From Lutibacter sp. (GTDB lineage Bacteria; Bacteroidota; Bacteroidia; Flavobacteriales; Flavobacteriaceae), in NCBI RefSeq assembly GCF_016342705.1, contig NZ_JAEINV010000003.1, positions 211,066 through 275,065 of the forward strand: a DNA stretch of 64,000 bases, in the 5' to 3' direction. Positions within the stretch are counted from its first letter, which is position 1. The number at the start of each line of letters is the position of its first letter. Under the pieces are notes generated by a model. It was given only the letters and a program-made list of their open reading frames with translations. It did not search any database and was not told the DNA's origin. Position numbers and translations under genes: made by a program. This document shows, one piece after another, positions 9,912 through 19,259 of this stretch.

Positions 9912-10517
9912 ATGGCAAGATATACAGGACCAAAAACTAAAATTGCTCGTAAATTTGGCGAAGCAATATTTGGAGATGATAAAGCTTTTGAAAAAAGAAA
10001 TTATCCTCCAGGACAACACGGAGCTAACAAGCGTAGAGGGAAAAAATCTGAATACGCTATTCAGTTACAAGAAAAACAAAAAGCTAAATATACTTATGGT
10101 ATTTTAGAAAAACAATTTAGAAACATATTTAAAAAAGCATCGGCATCTTCTGGTGTTACTGGTGAAATTTTACTACAATTATGTGAATCTAGATTAGATA
10201 ACGTAGTATACAGATTAGGAATTGCTCGTAGTAGAAGCGCAGCACGTCAATTAGTTTCTCATAGACATATTACTGTGAATGGAGAATTAGTAAGTATTCC
10301 TTCTTTTACTCTAAATGCTGGTGATGTTGTTGCAGTTAGAGAAAAATCTAAATCATTAGTAGCTATTGTAGACTCTTTAGCTAATAGAAATGATGTATAT
10401 GAATGGCTTACTTGGAATTCAGACACTAAACAAGGTAATTTTGTTAGTGTACCTGAAAGAATTCAAATCCCTGAAAATATCAAGGAACAATTAATCGTAG
10501 AGTTATACTCTAAATAA
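9912..10517 (+). CDS. rpsD: 30S ribosomal protein S4 (uS4)
   Basis: Primary 16S rRNA-binding protein that nucleates small-subunit assembly; in several bacteria it represses its own operon. The 201 residues contain the S4 RNA-binding domain [20 protein letters not shown] followed by [13 protein letters not shown]. The N-terminal [16 protein letters not shown] is typical. It lacks N-terminal zinc-site cysteines. The folded leader just upstream may serve in feedback control. Confidence 0.99.
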   Translation: MARYTGPKTKIARKFGEAIFGDDKAFEKRNYPPGQHGANKRRGKKSEYAIQLQEKQKAKYTYGILEKQFRNIFKKASASSGVTGEILLQLCESRLDNVVYRLGIARSRSAARQLVSHRHITVNGELVSIPSFTLNAGDVVAVREKSKSLVAIVDSLANRNDVYEWLTWNSDTKQGNFVSVPERIQIPENIKEQLIVELYSK

Positions 10518-10539
10518 TTTTAAAGATACCAATTCTATT

Positions 10540-11532
10540 ATGGCAATTTTAAATTTTCAAAAGCCCGATAAAGTAATTATGATCGATTCTACTGATTTTA
10601 GCGGTAGATTTGAGTTCAGACCTTTAGAACCTGGATTTGGTTTAACGGTTGGTAATGCTTTAAGAAGGGTGTTATTATCTTCTTTAGAAGGTTTTGCAAT
10701 AACATCACTTCGTATTGAAGGTATTGAGCACGAGTTTTCAACAATTAAAGGTGTTGTTGAGGATGTAACTGAAATTATCTTAAATTTAAAGCAAGTTCGT
10801 TTTAAAAAGCAAATTGATGATACTGACAGAGAAACTGTAAATATTTCAATTTCAAATCAAAATCAATTAACTGCTGGAGATTTACAAAAATATATTTCTG
10901 GATTTCAAGTGCTAAATCATGATTTAGTAATTTGTAATATGGAGAAATCTGTTACTTTAGATTTTGAAATTACAATTGAAAAAGGAAGAGGGTTTGTACC
11001 TGCAGAGGAAAATAAAAAATCTGGTGTTGCTTTAGGAACCATTTTTACTGATTCAATTTTTACACCTATTAAGAATGTAAAATATGCTGTAGAAAATTTT
11101 CGTGTAGAACAAAAAACAGATTATGAAAAATTAGTTTTTGATATTACTACAGATGGTTCTATTGCACCTAAAGATGCTTTAACGGAGGCTGCAAAAATTT
11201 TAATTCATCACTTTATGTTATTCTCTGATGAGCGTATTACTTTAGAAGCTGATGAAATTGCTCAAACTGAAACTTATGATGAGGAATCTTTACATATGCG
11301 TCAGTTGTTAAAAACAAAGTTAGTGGATATGGATTTATCTGTAAGAGCACTAAATTGTTTAAAAGCTGCCGAAGTAGATACATTAGGAGATTTAGTATCA
11401 TTTAATAAAAACGATTTAATGAAGTTCCGTAATTTCGGTAAAAAATCTTTAACTGAACTTGATGAATTAGTTCATAATAAAGGTTTGAATTTTGGTATGG
11501 ATTTAAGCAAATATAAATTAGATAAAGATTAA
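10540..11532 (+). CDS. rpoA: DNA-directed RNA polymerase subunit alpha
   Basis: Scaffold subunit for RNA polymerase assembly. The N-terminal dimerisation domain (about 1-230) contains [20 protein letters not shown]. The C-terminal domain (about 255-330) contains [20 protein letters not shown] and [12 protein letters not shown], the DNA- and activator-binding helix-hairpin-helix fold. The 330-residue length is standard. It sits between rpsD and rplQ. Confidence 0.99.
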   Translation: MAILNFQKPDKVIMIDSTDFSGRFEFRPLEPGFGLTVGNALRRVLLSSLEGFAITSLRIEGIEHEFSTIKGVVEDVTEIILNLKQVRFKKQIDDTDRETVNISISNQNQLTAGDLQKYISGFQVLNHDLVICNMEKSVTLDFEITIEKGRGFVPAEENKKSGVALGTIFTDSIFTPIKNVKYAVENFRVEQKTDYEKLVFDITTDGSIAPKDALTEAAKILIHHFMLFSDERITLEADEIAQTETYDEESLHMRQLLKTKLVDMDLSVRALNCLKAAEVDTLGDLVSFNKNDLMKFRNFGKKSLTELDELVHNKGLNFGMDLSKYKLDKD

Positions 11533-11566
11533 TTTAAAACGAAAGTTTTAATTACGATAAGATAAG

Positions 11567-12046
11567 ATGAGACACGGAAAGAAATTTAATCACTTAGGAA
11601 GACAAACGGCGCATAGAAAAGCAATGCTTGCTAATATGGCTTGTTCTTTAATTGAGCATAAAAGAATTAACACTACTGTTGCAAAAGCAAAAGCATTACG
11701 TCAGTTTGTTGAGCCTTTAATTACAAAATCAAAAGACGATACTACACATAATCGTAGAATTGTATTTAGTTACTTACGTAACAAATATGCAATTTCTGAA
11801 TTATTTAATGAAGTATCCGTTAAAGTTGCCGACAGACCAGGAGGGTATTTACGTATTATTAAATTAGGAAATCGTCAAGGGGATAATGCTCCAATGGCAA
11901 TGATTGAATTAGTTGATTATAATACAACTTATAACCCTAATAGTAAAAAGGTTAAGAAAACAACGCGTAGAGGAAGGTCTAAAAAGGCTGATGATGCTGT
12001 TGTTGACACTGTTGAAACAACTGAAGAAACTAAGAGCGATAATTAA
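11567..12046 (+). CDS. rplQ: 50S ribosomal protein L17 (bL17)
   Basis: Bacterial large-subunit protein near the exit tunnel. The N-terminal core [20 protein letters not shown] and [20 protein letters not shown] are diagnostic. At 159 residues it is longer than the E. coli protein, with a basic then acidic tail ([20 protein letters not shown]) that is common in Bacteroidota. It is the last gene of the superoperon; a terminator follows within 30 bases. Confidence 0.98.
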   Translation: MRHGKKFNHLGRQTAHRKAMLANMACSLIEHKRINTTVAKAKALRQFVEPLITKSKDDTTHNRRIVFSYLRNKYAISELFNEVSVKVADRPGGYLRIIKLGNRQGDNAPMAMIELVDYNTTYNPNSKKVKKTTRRGRSKKADDAVVDTVETTEETKSDN

Positions 12047-12070
12047 ATGTTAGCTTTTATTTAAAACACT

Positions 12071-12107
12071 AGGGGATAAGCTTTTATAAAGTTTATCCCT
12101 TTTGTTT
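12071..12107 (+). terminator. Rho-independent terminator after rplQ
   Basis: The arms GGGATAA (12073-12079) and TTATCCC (12093-12099) flank a short AT-rich loop, followed directly by TTTTGTTT. It marks the end of the ribosomal superoperon. Confidence 0.75.
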
Positions 12108-12128
12108 ATAATTAAATATAGATTGAAT

Positions 12129-12803
12129 ATGAAAAAGAGTTTTATTATAATTGTATCCTTGATTTTTATAAGTACTTGGGCCTTTAGTCAACAACTTACA
12201 ATTAAATTAATTGAAAGCACTCTTATAACTCACCAAGGTGTGGAATTTAAAGGAGAACTAAAAGATAGTTCTAATGATTTATATGTTTTTGACAATTTTA
12301 ATAATGATGGAATGATATATGTTAATAATAATGTATATTCCTTGTCAAATTTAAATTTTAATGTTGAAACAAATTCTTTTGAAAGTAGAATTAATAGAAA
12401 TAAAAATTTTTCATATAGAAATACCTCTGTAGACTCTATTAAAATAAATAATCATTTTTTTAAAAAAATTGGTAATATTTTTTATGAAGTTCTTTTTGAA
12501 AATTTTAATCGACAATTTCTCAAAAAATATGACATTAAAATTAAACCTGGAACTTTTAATCGATTAGATGGGTCTACCGGGAAACCTAAAGAAGAGTTGG
12601 ATTATCGCTATTTGATAAAACTAACTAATGAATATCAAATGATCGAACTTTCTAAAAATGATATTTTAGATTTGTTTAATAATGATGAAAATAAAGATAA
12701 ACTGGAAGCTTTTGTTAAAGAAGAAAGATTATCGTATAAAAAGGAAGATGATATTATAAAAATAATGGAGTTTATAGATAAAAACCCAGACTTAATAATC
12801 TAG
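12129..12803 (+). CDS. Exported protein of unknown function
   Basis: I do not recognise this protein. From the ATG at 12129 it has 224 residues and opens with a clear Sec signal peptide (MKKSFIIIVSLIFISTWAFS, then QQ). The ORF-track start is a TTG nine codons upstream that lies within the T-tract of the rplQ terminator, so I reject it. The mature part is rich in Asn, Lys, Phe and Ile, with no cysteine or repeat and a charged C-terminus. It stands alone between the rplQ terminator and carA and is probably periplasmic. High AT content compared with its neighbours hints at weak conservation or later acquisition. Confidence 0.75.
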   Translation: MKKSFIIIVSLIFISTWAFSQQLTIKLIESTLITHQGVEFKGELKDSSNDLYVFDNFNNDGMIYVNNNVYSLSNLNFNVETNSFESRINRNKNFSYRNTSVDSIKINNHFFKKIGNIFYEVLFENFNRQFLKKYDIKIKPGTFNRLDGSTGKPKEELDYRYLIKLTNEYQMIELSKNDILDLFNNDENKDKLEAFVKEERLSYKKEDDIIKIMEFIDKNPDLII

Positions 12804-12828
12804 TACTACTTTAATAATTTTTAAATAA

Positions 12829-13932
12829 ATGAAATATACGCAACGTAAAAAAGCTATTCTGTTATTAGAAGACGGAACTATTTTTGAAGGAAAATCAATT
12901 GGAATGGATGGTACGGCATATGGTGAAATATGTTACAATACTGGAATGACTGGTTATCAAGAAATTTTTACAGATCCTTCTTACTTTGGACAATTAATGC
13001 TAACTACCAATGCACATATTGGTAATTATGGAATTAATACAGATGAAATTGAGTCTGATTCTATAAAAATATCCGGTTTGGTTTGTAAAAATTTCAGTTT
13101 CAATTACTCAAGAGAGGATGCTCAGGATTCATTAGAAAATTATTTTAAGAATGAAAAATTAATGGCAATTTCTGATATTGATACGAGAGCTGTAGTGAGC
13201 TATATTAGAGATAAAGGAGCGATGAATGCTATTATTTCAACCGATTTAAATATTGAAAATTTAAAAGAAAAATTGAGATCAGTTCCAAATATGGAAGGCT
13301 TGGAGTTAGCATCAAAGGTATCAACTAAAGAACCATATTTTTATGGTGATGAAAAGGCTGCATATAAAATTTCAGCGTTAGATATTGGGATAAAAAAGAA
13401 TATTTTAAGAAATTTGGCGACTAGAGGTTGTTATATTAAGGTGTTTCCATACAATGCTACTTTTGAGGAAATGAATGCATTTAACCCGGATGGTTTCTTT
13501 TTATCAAACGGACCTGGTGATCCAACGCCATTAAAAGATGCTCAGCTGGTAGCAAAGGAGATTATTGAAAGAGATTTGCCTTTGTTTGGAATTTGTTTAG
13601 GACATCAAGTTATTGCATTAGCTAATGGAATTTCGACATATAAGATGCATAATGGACATAGAGGAATAAATCATCCTGTTAAAAATTTAATAACAGGGAA
13701 AGGTGAAGTAACCTCCCAAAATCATGGATTTGTGGTAAATAGAGATGAATTAGAAAAACATGATGAATTTGAGATTACTCACGTTCATTTAAATGACAAT
13801 ACGGTGGCTGGAATGCGTATGAAAAGCAAGAATTGTTCTTCTGTTCAATACCATCCAGAAGCAAGCCCAGGACCCCATGATTCATCATATCTTTTTGATG
13901 AATTTATAGAAAACATAAAAAAATCTAAATAA
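12829..13932 (+). CDS. carA: Carbamoyl-phosphate synthase small (glutaminase) subunit
   Basis: Hydrolyses glutamine and passes ammonia to CarB for carbamoyl phosphate, which feeds pyrimidine and arginine synthesis. The N-terminal CPSase domain includes the segment GEICYNTGMTGYQEIFTDPS. A class I glutamine amidotransferase domain follows, with LFGICLGHQVIALANG (nucleophile Cys256) and the His/Glu pair in VQYHPEASPGP. The 367-residue length is normal. carB is not in this window; pyrB and pyrR are 42 kb away. A strong terminator follows directly. Confidence 0.97.
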   Translation: MKYTQRKKAILLLEDGTIFEGKSIGMDGTAYGEICYNTGMTGYQEIFTDPSYFGQLMLTTNAHIGNYGINTDEIESDSIKISGLVCKNFSFNYSREDAQDSLENYFKNEKLMAISDIDTRAVVSYIRDKGAMNAIISTDLNIENLKEKLRSVPNMEGLELASKVSTKEPYFYGDEKAAYKISALDIGIKKNILRNLATRGCYIKVFPYNATFEEMNAFNPDGFFLSNGPGDPTPLKDAQLVAKEIIERDLPLFGICLGHQVIALANGISTYKMHNGHRGINHPVKNLITGKGEVTSQNHGFVVNRDELEKHDEFEITHVHLNDNTVAGMRMKSKNCSSVQYHPEASPGPHDSSYLFDEFIENIKKSK

Positions 13933-13941
13933 TTAAATATA

Positions 13942-13974
13942 AAGCCGTTAACAGTAAAGTTAACGGCTTTTTTT
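13942..13974 (+). terminator. Rho-independent terminator after carA
   Basis: A perfect 11-bp stem AAGCCGTTAAC / GTTAACGGCTT with a 6-base loop, followed by a T-run. It isolates carA from eno. Confidence 0.92.
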
Positions 13975-14044
13975 ATAACTAATCTATCCGAAAACGTTAT
14001 CGTATAAAAGAATAAATTAAAAGTGACAAATCGGGTAAATTTTG

Positions 14045-14052
14045 TAAATTTG
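14045..14052 (+). promoter_or_regulatory. Probable -7 element of the eno promoter
   Basis: TAAATTTG fits the Bacteroidota -7 consensus TAnnTTTG and lies 33 bases before the enolase ATG, downstream of the carA terminator. A clear TTG -33 element at the expected distance is not visible, so this call is moderate. Confidence 0.5.
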
Positions 14053-14070
14053 AACTAGAAAAATAATTAA

Positions 14071-15375
<1,305 letters not shown>

Positions 15376-15394
15376 TTTTAAATAAATATTTTTT

Positions 15395-15424
15395 AAAAAA
15401 GCCGAGTTTTTACTCGGCTTTTTT
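15395..15424 (+). terminator. Rho-independent terminator after eno
   Basis: The stem AAAAAAGCCGAG / CTCGGCTTTTTT with a six-base loop ends in a T-run, 20 bases after the enolase stop. Confidence 0.92.
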
Positions 15425-15551
15425 ACGTTTGTAACAATATATACATTATTAGTAAAACATTCTACAAAATCCTTTTAGAATAGTTAGAAAATCATTAAAT
15501 TCGCTACAGTTAAAATAAAAATTCTTAAATTAATTTATATATAATTGAACT

Positions 15552-16838
15552 ATGTCAAATATCGCGATATTAGAAGTAGACGGAAAGAGGTATGAGTTTC
15601 CAATGTTAAAAGGATCGGAAAATGAAATTACCATTGATATTAACAATTTAAGATCTGTAACAGGAGGTATTACCACCTTAGATCCGGGTTTTAAAAATAC
15701 GAGTTCTTGTGAAAGTGCTATTACTTTTTTAGACGGTGAAAAAGGAATTTTACGATATAGAGGCTATTCAATTGAAGAATTAGCTGAAAAGTCCGATTTT
15801 TTGGAAGTTGCTTATCTTTTAATATTTGGTGAATTACCTACCAAAGTGCAAAAGGCTGATTTCACAAAAGAAATCAAGAAGAATAATATTGTAGATGAAG
15901 ACATTAAGAAAATTTTAGATGGTTTTCCAAGGTCAGCGCACCCAATGGGTGTACTTTCTGCATTAACAAGTGCACTTACAGCTTTTAATCCAAAAAGTGT
16001 TAATGTTGAATCTGAAAAAGATATGTTTAAAGCAGTTTGTAAAATTTTAGGAAAATTTCCTGTTTTAGTTGCTTGGACTTATAAAAAGGAAGAAGGTTTG
16101 CCTTTAGCTTATGGAGATAATTCATTAGGTTATGTTGAGAATATTATTAAAATGATGTTTGAAAGACCTAATGAAAAGTTTGTTATGAACCCTGTGGTGG
16201 TTAAAGCATTAGATAAATTATTAATTTTACATGCAGATCACGAGCAAAATTGCTCTACATCTACAGTTCGTGTTGTTGGTTCTTCTCAAACTGGTTTGTT
16301 TGCTTCACTATCAGCTGGTATTTCTGCTTTATGGGGGCCACTTCATGGTGGTGCTAACCAAGCAGTTATTGAAATGTTAGAAGCTATTAAAGAAGATGGT
16401 GGTGATTATCAAAAATATATAGCAAAGGCAAAGGATAAAGATGATCCTTTCCGTTTAATGGGATTTGGACACCGTGTGTACAAAAACTTTGATCCGCGTG
16501 CAAACATAATTAAAGAGGCCGCAGAAGAAGTTTTAAATGATTTAGGAATAGATGATCCAGTATTAGATATTGCAAGAGGATTGGCAAAAGAGGCTTTAAG
16601 CGATGAATATTTTAAATCCCGTAATTTATATCCAAACGTTGATTTTTATTCAGGTATCATATATAGAGCTTTAGGCATTCCAGTACCAATGTTTACTGTT
16701 ATGTTTGCTTTAGGAAGACTGCCAGGTTGGATAGCTCAATGGAAAGAAATGCGTTTAAGAAAAGAACCAATTAGTAGACCAAGACAACTTTACACAGGAG
16801 CTCCTTTAAGAGCATTTGTTGAAGAAGCCGAAAGATAA
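15552..16838 (+). CDS. gltA: Citrate synthase
   Basis: Condenses acetyl-CoA with oxaloacetate to start the TCA cycle. The 428 residues have the bacterial type II layout: an N-terminal beta domain (DGKRYEFPMLKGSENEITID), the active-site region LHADHEQNCSTSTVRVVGSS, the second active-site histidine in GPLHGGANQAVIEML, and GFGHRVYKNFDPRA with the catalytic region. It follows eno by about 130 bases with a terminator between, so it is probably transcribed from its own promoter. Confidence 0.98.
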   Translation: MSNIAILEVDGKRYEFPMLKGSENEITIDINNLRSVTGGITTLDPGFKNTSSCESAITFLDGEKGILRYRGYSIEELAEKSDFLEVAYLLIFGELPTKVQKADFTKEIKKNNIVDEDIKKILDGFPRSAHPMGVLSALTSALTAFNPKSVNVESEKDMFKAVCKILGKFPVLVAWTYKKEEGLPLAYGDNSLGYVENIIKMMFERPNEKFVMNPVVVKALDKLLILHADHEQNCSTSTVRVVGSSQTGLFASLSAGISALWGPLHGGANQAVIEMLEAIKEDGGDYQKYIAKAKDKDDPFRLMGFGHRVYKNFDPRANIIKEAAEEVLNDLGIDDPVLDIARGLAKEALSDEYFKSRNLYPNVDFYSGIIYRALGIPVPMFTVMFALGRLPGWIAQWKEMRLRKEPISRPRQLYTGAPLRAFVEEAER

Positions 16839-16919
16839 TTTTTTTTGTTTTTAAAATATTGATAAAACCTCGTATTAATTTATGGGGTTTTGTTATTTTT
16901 ACTGCAAAATATTATTAAT

Positions 16920-17834
16920 ATGATAAATTTAAACGTTCAAGATGAAACTTCTCAATTAAGAGCGGTTGTATTAGGAACTGCATTTAACAACGGAAGCACT
17001 CCATCTATAGAAGAAGCATATGATCCTAAATCATTAGAACATATAAAAGCAGGAACATATCCATTAGAAAAGGATATGGTGGCAGAAATGGAGGCATTTA
17101 ATAAAGTGTTTGAAAAATATGATGTTAAAGTTTATCGCCCAAATATAATTGAGAATTATAATCAAATTTTTTCAAGAGATATTGCATTTGTTATAGAAGA
17201 TAAATTATTTAAATCAAATATATTACCAGATAGAGAAAAGGAAATTGAAGCAATTCAATATGTATTGGAACAAATAGACGAGAGAAATATTATAAAAGCT
17301 ACCGATGATATTCATTTTGAAGGAGGTGATGTTATGCTTTGGAATAATCACATTTTTATAGGAACTTATAAAGGCGATGATTATGAAAAATTTATAACAG
17401 CTCGTACAAATATGAAAGGTGTTAATTTTATTAAAAACTTATTTCCCAATAAAATTGTAAAAGAATTTGATTTGGTAAAGTCTAATACCGTTGCAAGAGA
17501 AAATGCGTTGCATTTAGATTGTTGTTTTCAGCCAGTTGGTACCAATAAGGCAATTATTCATAAAGAAGGTTTTAGAGATATAAATGACTACCACTATTTA
17601 GTAAATTTATTTGGAATGGAGAATTTATTTCATATTACTAAAGATGAAATGTATAATATGTTTTCAAATGTATTTTCAATATCACCAGAAGTAGTTGTGT
17701 CAGAAAAAAACTTTACACGTTTAAATAATTGGCTAAGAGCACAAGGTTTTGTTGTAGAAGAAATTCCATACGCAGAAATTAGTAAACAAGAAGGACTTTT
17801 GAGATGTTCAACAATGCCTTTAATTAGAGATTAA
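16920..17834 (+). CDS. DDAH/amidinotransferase-superfamily hydrolase
   Basis: A pentein-fold enzyme acting on guanidino groups (arginine, methylarginine or similar). I set the start at the ATG giving MINLNVQDETSQLRAVVLGT (304 residues); the upstream TTG in the track lies in sequence with no family match. Visible features are FSRDIAFVI, the motif HFEGGDVMLW, the histidine-containing ALHLDCCFQPVG, and the catalytic cysteine in LLRCSTMPLIRD at the C-terminus. It is followed after three bases by a CtlX-like gene, so the two likely act in one arginine/citrulline route. The exact substrate cannot be set by eye. Confidence 0.8.
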   Translation: MINLNVQDETSQLRAVVLGTAFNNGSTPSIEEAYDPKSLEHIKAGTYPLEKDMVAEMEAFNKVFEKYDVKVYRPNIIENYNQIFSRDIAFVIEDKLFKSNILPDREKEIEAIQYVLEQIDERNIIKATDDIHFEGGDVMLWNNHIFIGTYKGDDYEKFITARTNMKGVNFIKNLFPNKIVKEFDLVKSNTVARENALHLDCCFQPVGTNKAIIHKEGFRDINDYHYLVNLFGMENLFHITKDEMYNMFSNVFSISPEVVVSEKNFTRLNNWLRAQGFVVEEIPYAEISKQEGLLRCSTMPLIRD

Positions 17835-17837
17835 AAT

Positions 17838-18776
17838 ATGAAACAAATTACCAATACCATAATAATGATTCGTCCAGTTTCATTCAGAATGAATGAACAA
17901 ACTGCTGTAAATAACTATTACCAAAAAGTAATGGATTCTTTAACACCTGAAACAGTTCAGTTTGAGGCCGTTCAGGAATTTGATGCTTTTGTAGAGAAAT
18001 TAAAAAATATTGGCGTACATGTTATTGTTATAAATGATACGAAAACTACAGATACACCAGATTCTATTTTTCCAAATAACTGGATTTCATTTCACGAAAG
18101 TGGAGATGTTGCAATGTATCCTATGTTTGCTGAAAATAGAAGACTTGAACGAAGAGAAGATATTTTAGATATTTTAGAAGATAAAGGTTTTGAAATTACG
18201 AATGTGATTGATTACACGTCTGCAGAAGAAGAACAAGTTTATTTAGAAGGAACAGGAAGTTTATTATTAGATAGAGCAAATTCTAAAGCCTATTGTGCCT
18301 TATCTCCAAGAGCTGATGAAGACTTATTTATTGAATTTTGTGAAGATTTTGAATTCACACCAGTTTCATTTGTTGCCAATCAAACCGTTAATGGTAAAAG
18401 ACTACCTATTTATCATACAAATGTGATGATGTGTTTGACAGAAACTTTTGCAGTAATTTGTATGGATAGCATTGACGCTAAAGATGATAAGAAAAATGTT
18501 CTAAAGCATTTAAAAGAAGATAAAAAGGAAATTATTTATATAACAGAAGAACAAGTAACTAATTTTGCTGGAAATATGTTGCAAGTAATGGGGGCAAATA
18601 ACGAAAAATATTTAGTAATGTCATCTTCTGCATATAACTGTTTAACCAAACAACAAATTAACAGTTTAGAAAAGCATTGTAAAATTGTACATAGTTCATT
18701 AGATACTATTGAGGCTTGTGGAGGAGGAAGTGCACGTTGTATGATGGCTGAAGTTTTTTTGCCAAAAATGGGGTAA
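17838..18776 (+). CDS. ctlX: CtlX-like citrulline/guanidino hydrolase
   Basis: Member of the DDAH-like family that includes the Francisella citrulline ureidase CtlX, which releases ornithine from citrulline. In 312 residues it carries PNNWISFHESGDVAMYPMFA, the guanidino-site motif YLEGTGSLLLDR, the histidine segment IYHTNVMMCLTETFAVI, and the catalytic cysteine in GGGSARCMMAEVFLPK. It is directly downstream of another pentein hydrolase and upstream of an Rrf2 regulator. The family call is firm; the substrate is inferred. Confidence 0.8.
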   Translation: MKQITNTIIMIRPVSFRMNEQTAVNNYYQKVMDSLTPETVQFEAVQEFDAFVEKLKNIGVHVIVINDTKTTDTPDSIFPNNWISFHESGDVAMYPMFAENRRLERREDILDILEDKGFEITNVIDYTSAEEEQVYLEGTGSLLLDRANSKAYCALSPRADEDLFIEFCEDFEFTPVSFVANQTVNGKRLPIYHTNVMMCLTETFAVICMDSIDAKDDKKNVLKHLKEDKKEIIYITEEQVTNFAGNMLQVMGANNEKYLVMSSSAYNCLTKQQINSLEKHCKIVHSSLDTIEACGGGSARCMMAEVFLPKMG

Positions 18777-18803
18777 TATAAATTTAATTAGTAATTTTAA
18801 AAA

Positions 18804-19220
18804 ATGCTTTCAAAAAAAACAAAATATGGTTTAAAAGCACTTAGTTATTTAGCTAGGCAAAAACCTCTTGAACCCATTTTAATTTCTGAAATATCCGAAT
18901 CAGAAAATATTTCAAAAAAATTTTTAGAAAGTATTTTGTTGCTTCTTAAAAAGAATGGAATTTTATCCTCTAAAAAAGGAAAAGGCGGCGGTTATTATTT
19001 ACTAAAAAAACCAAGTGAAATTAAAATTTCAACTTTAATTAGAATCTTGGAAGGTCCAATAGCAATGTTACCTTGTGTAAGTTTAAATTATTATCAAAAA
19101 TGTGATGATTGCAATAGTGAAGAAAGCTGTAGTTTAAATAGGTTAATGGCAGAAGTTAGAGATAACACCCTAAAAATTTTAGAAAATAAAACCCTTGAAG
19201 ATTTTCATTGCGGTACCTAA
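18804..19220 (+). CDS. Rrf2-family transcriptional regulator
   Basis: A 138-residue winged-helix DNA-binding protein. The N-terminus SKKTKYGLKALSYLARQ and the recognition region KKFLESILLLLKKNGILSSK followed by KGKGGGYYL are typical of Rrf2. The C-terminal part has four closely spaced cysteines (LPCVSLNYYQKCDDCNSEES, then C), a pattern that could hold an iron-sulfur cluster or act as a thiol switch. It begins 27 bases after ctlX and may be co-transcribed. Its target is unknown; the convergent flavoprotein-like gene and the hydrolases are candidates. Confidence 0.85.
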   Translation: MLSKKTKYGLKALSYLARQKPLEPILISEISESENISKKFLESILLLLKKNGILSSKKGKGGGYYLLKKPSEIKISTLIRILEGPIAMLPCVSLNYYQKCDDCNSEESCSLNRLMAEVRDNTLKILENKTLEDFHCGT

Positions 19221-19225
19221 TATAT

Positions 19226-19255
19226 AAAAAGGGCTTTCATTTGAAAGCCCTTTTT
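19226..19255. terminator. Bidirectional terminator
   Basis: The inverted repeat AAAAAGGGCTTTCA / TGAAAGCCCTTTTT has a two-base centre and T-runs on both strands. It lies between the convergent Rrf2 gene and the 602-residue ORF. Confidence 0.92.
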
Positions 19256-19259
19256 ATTT

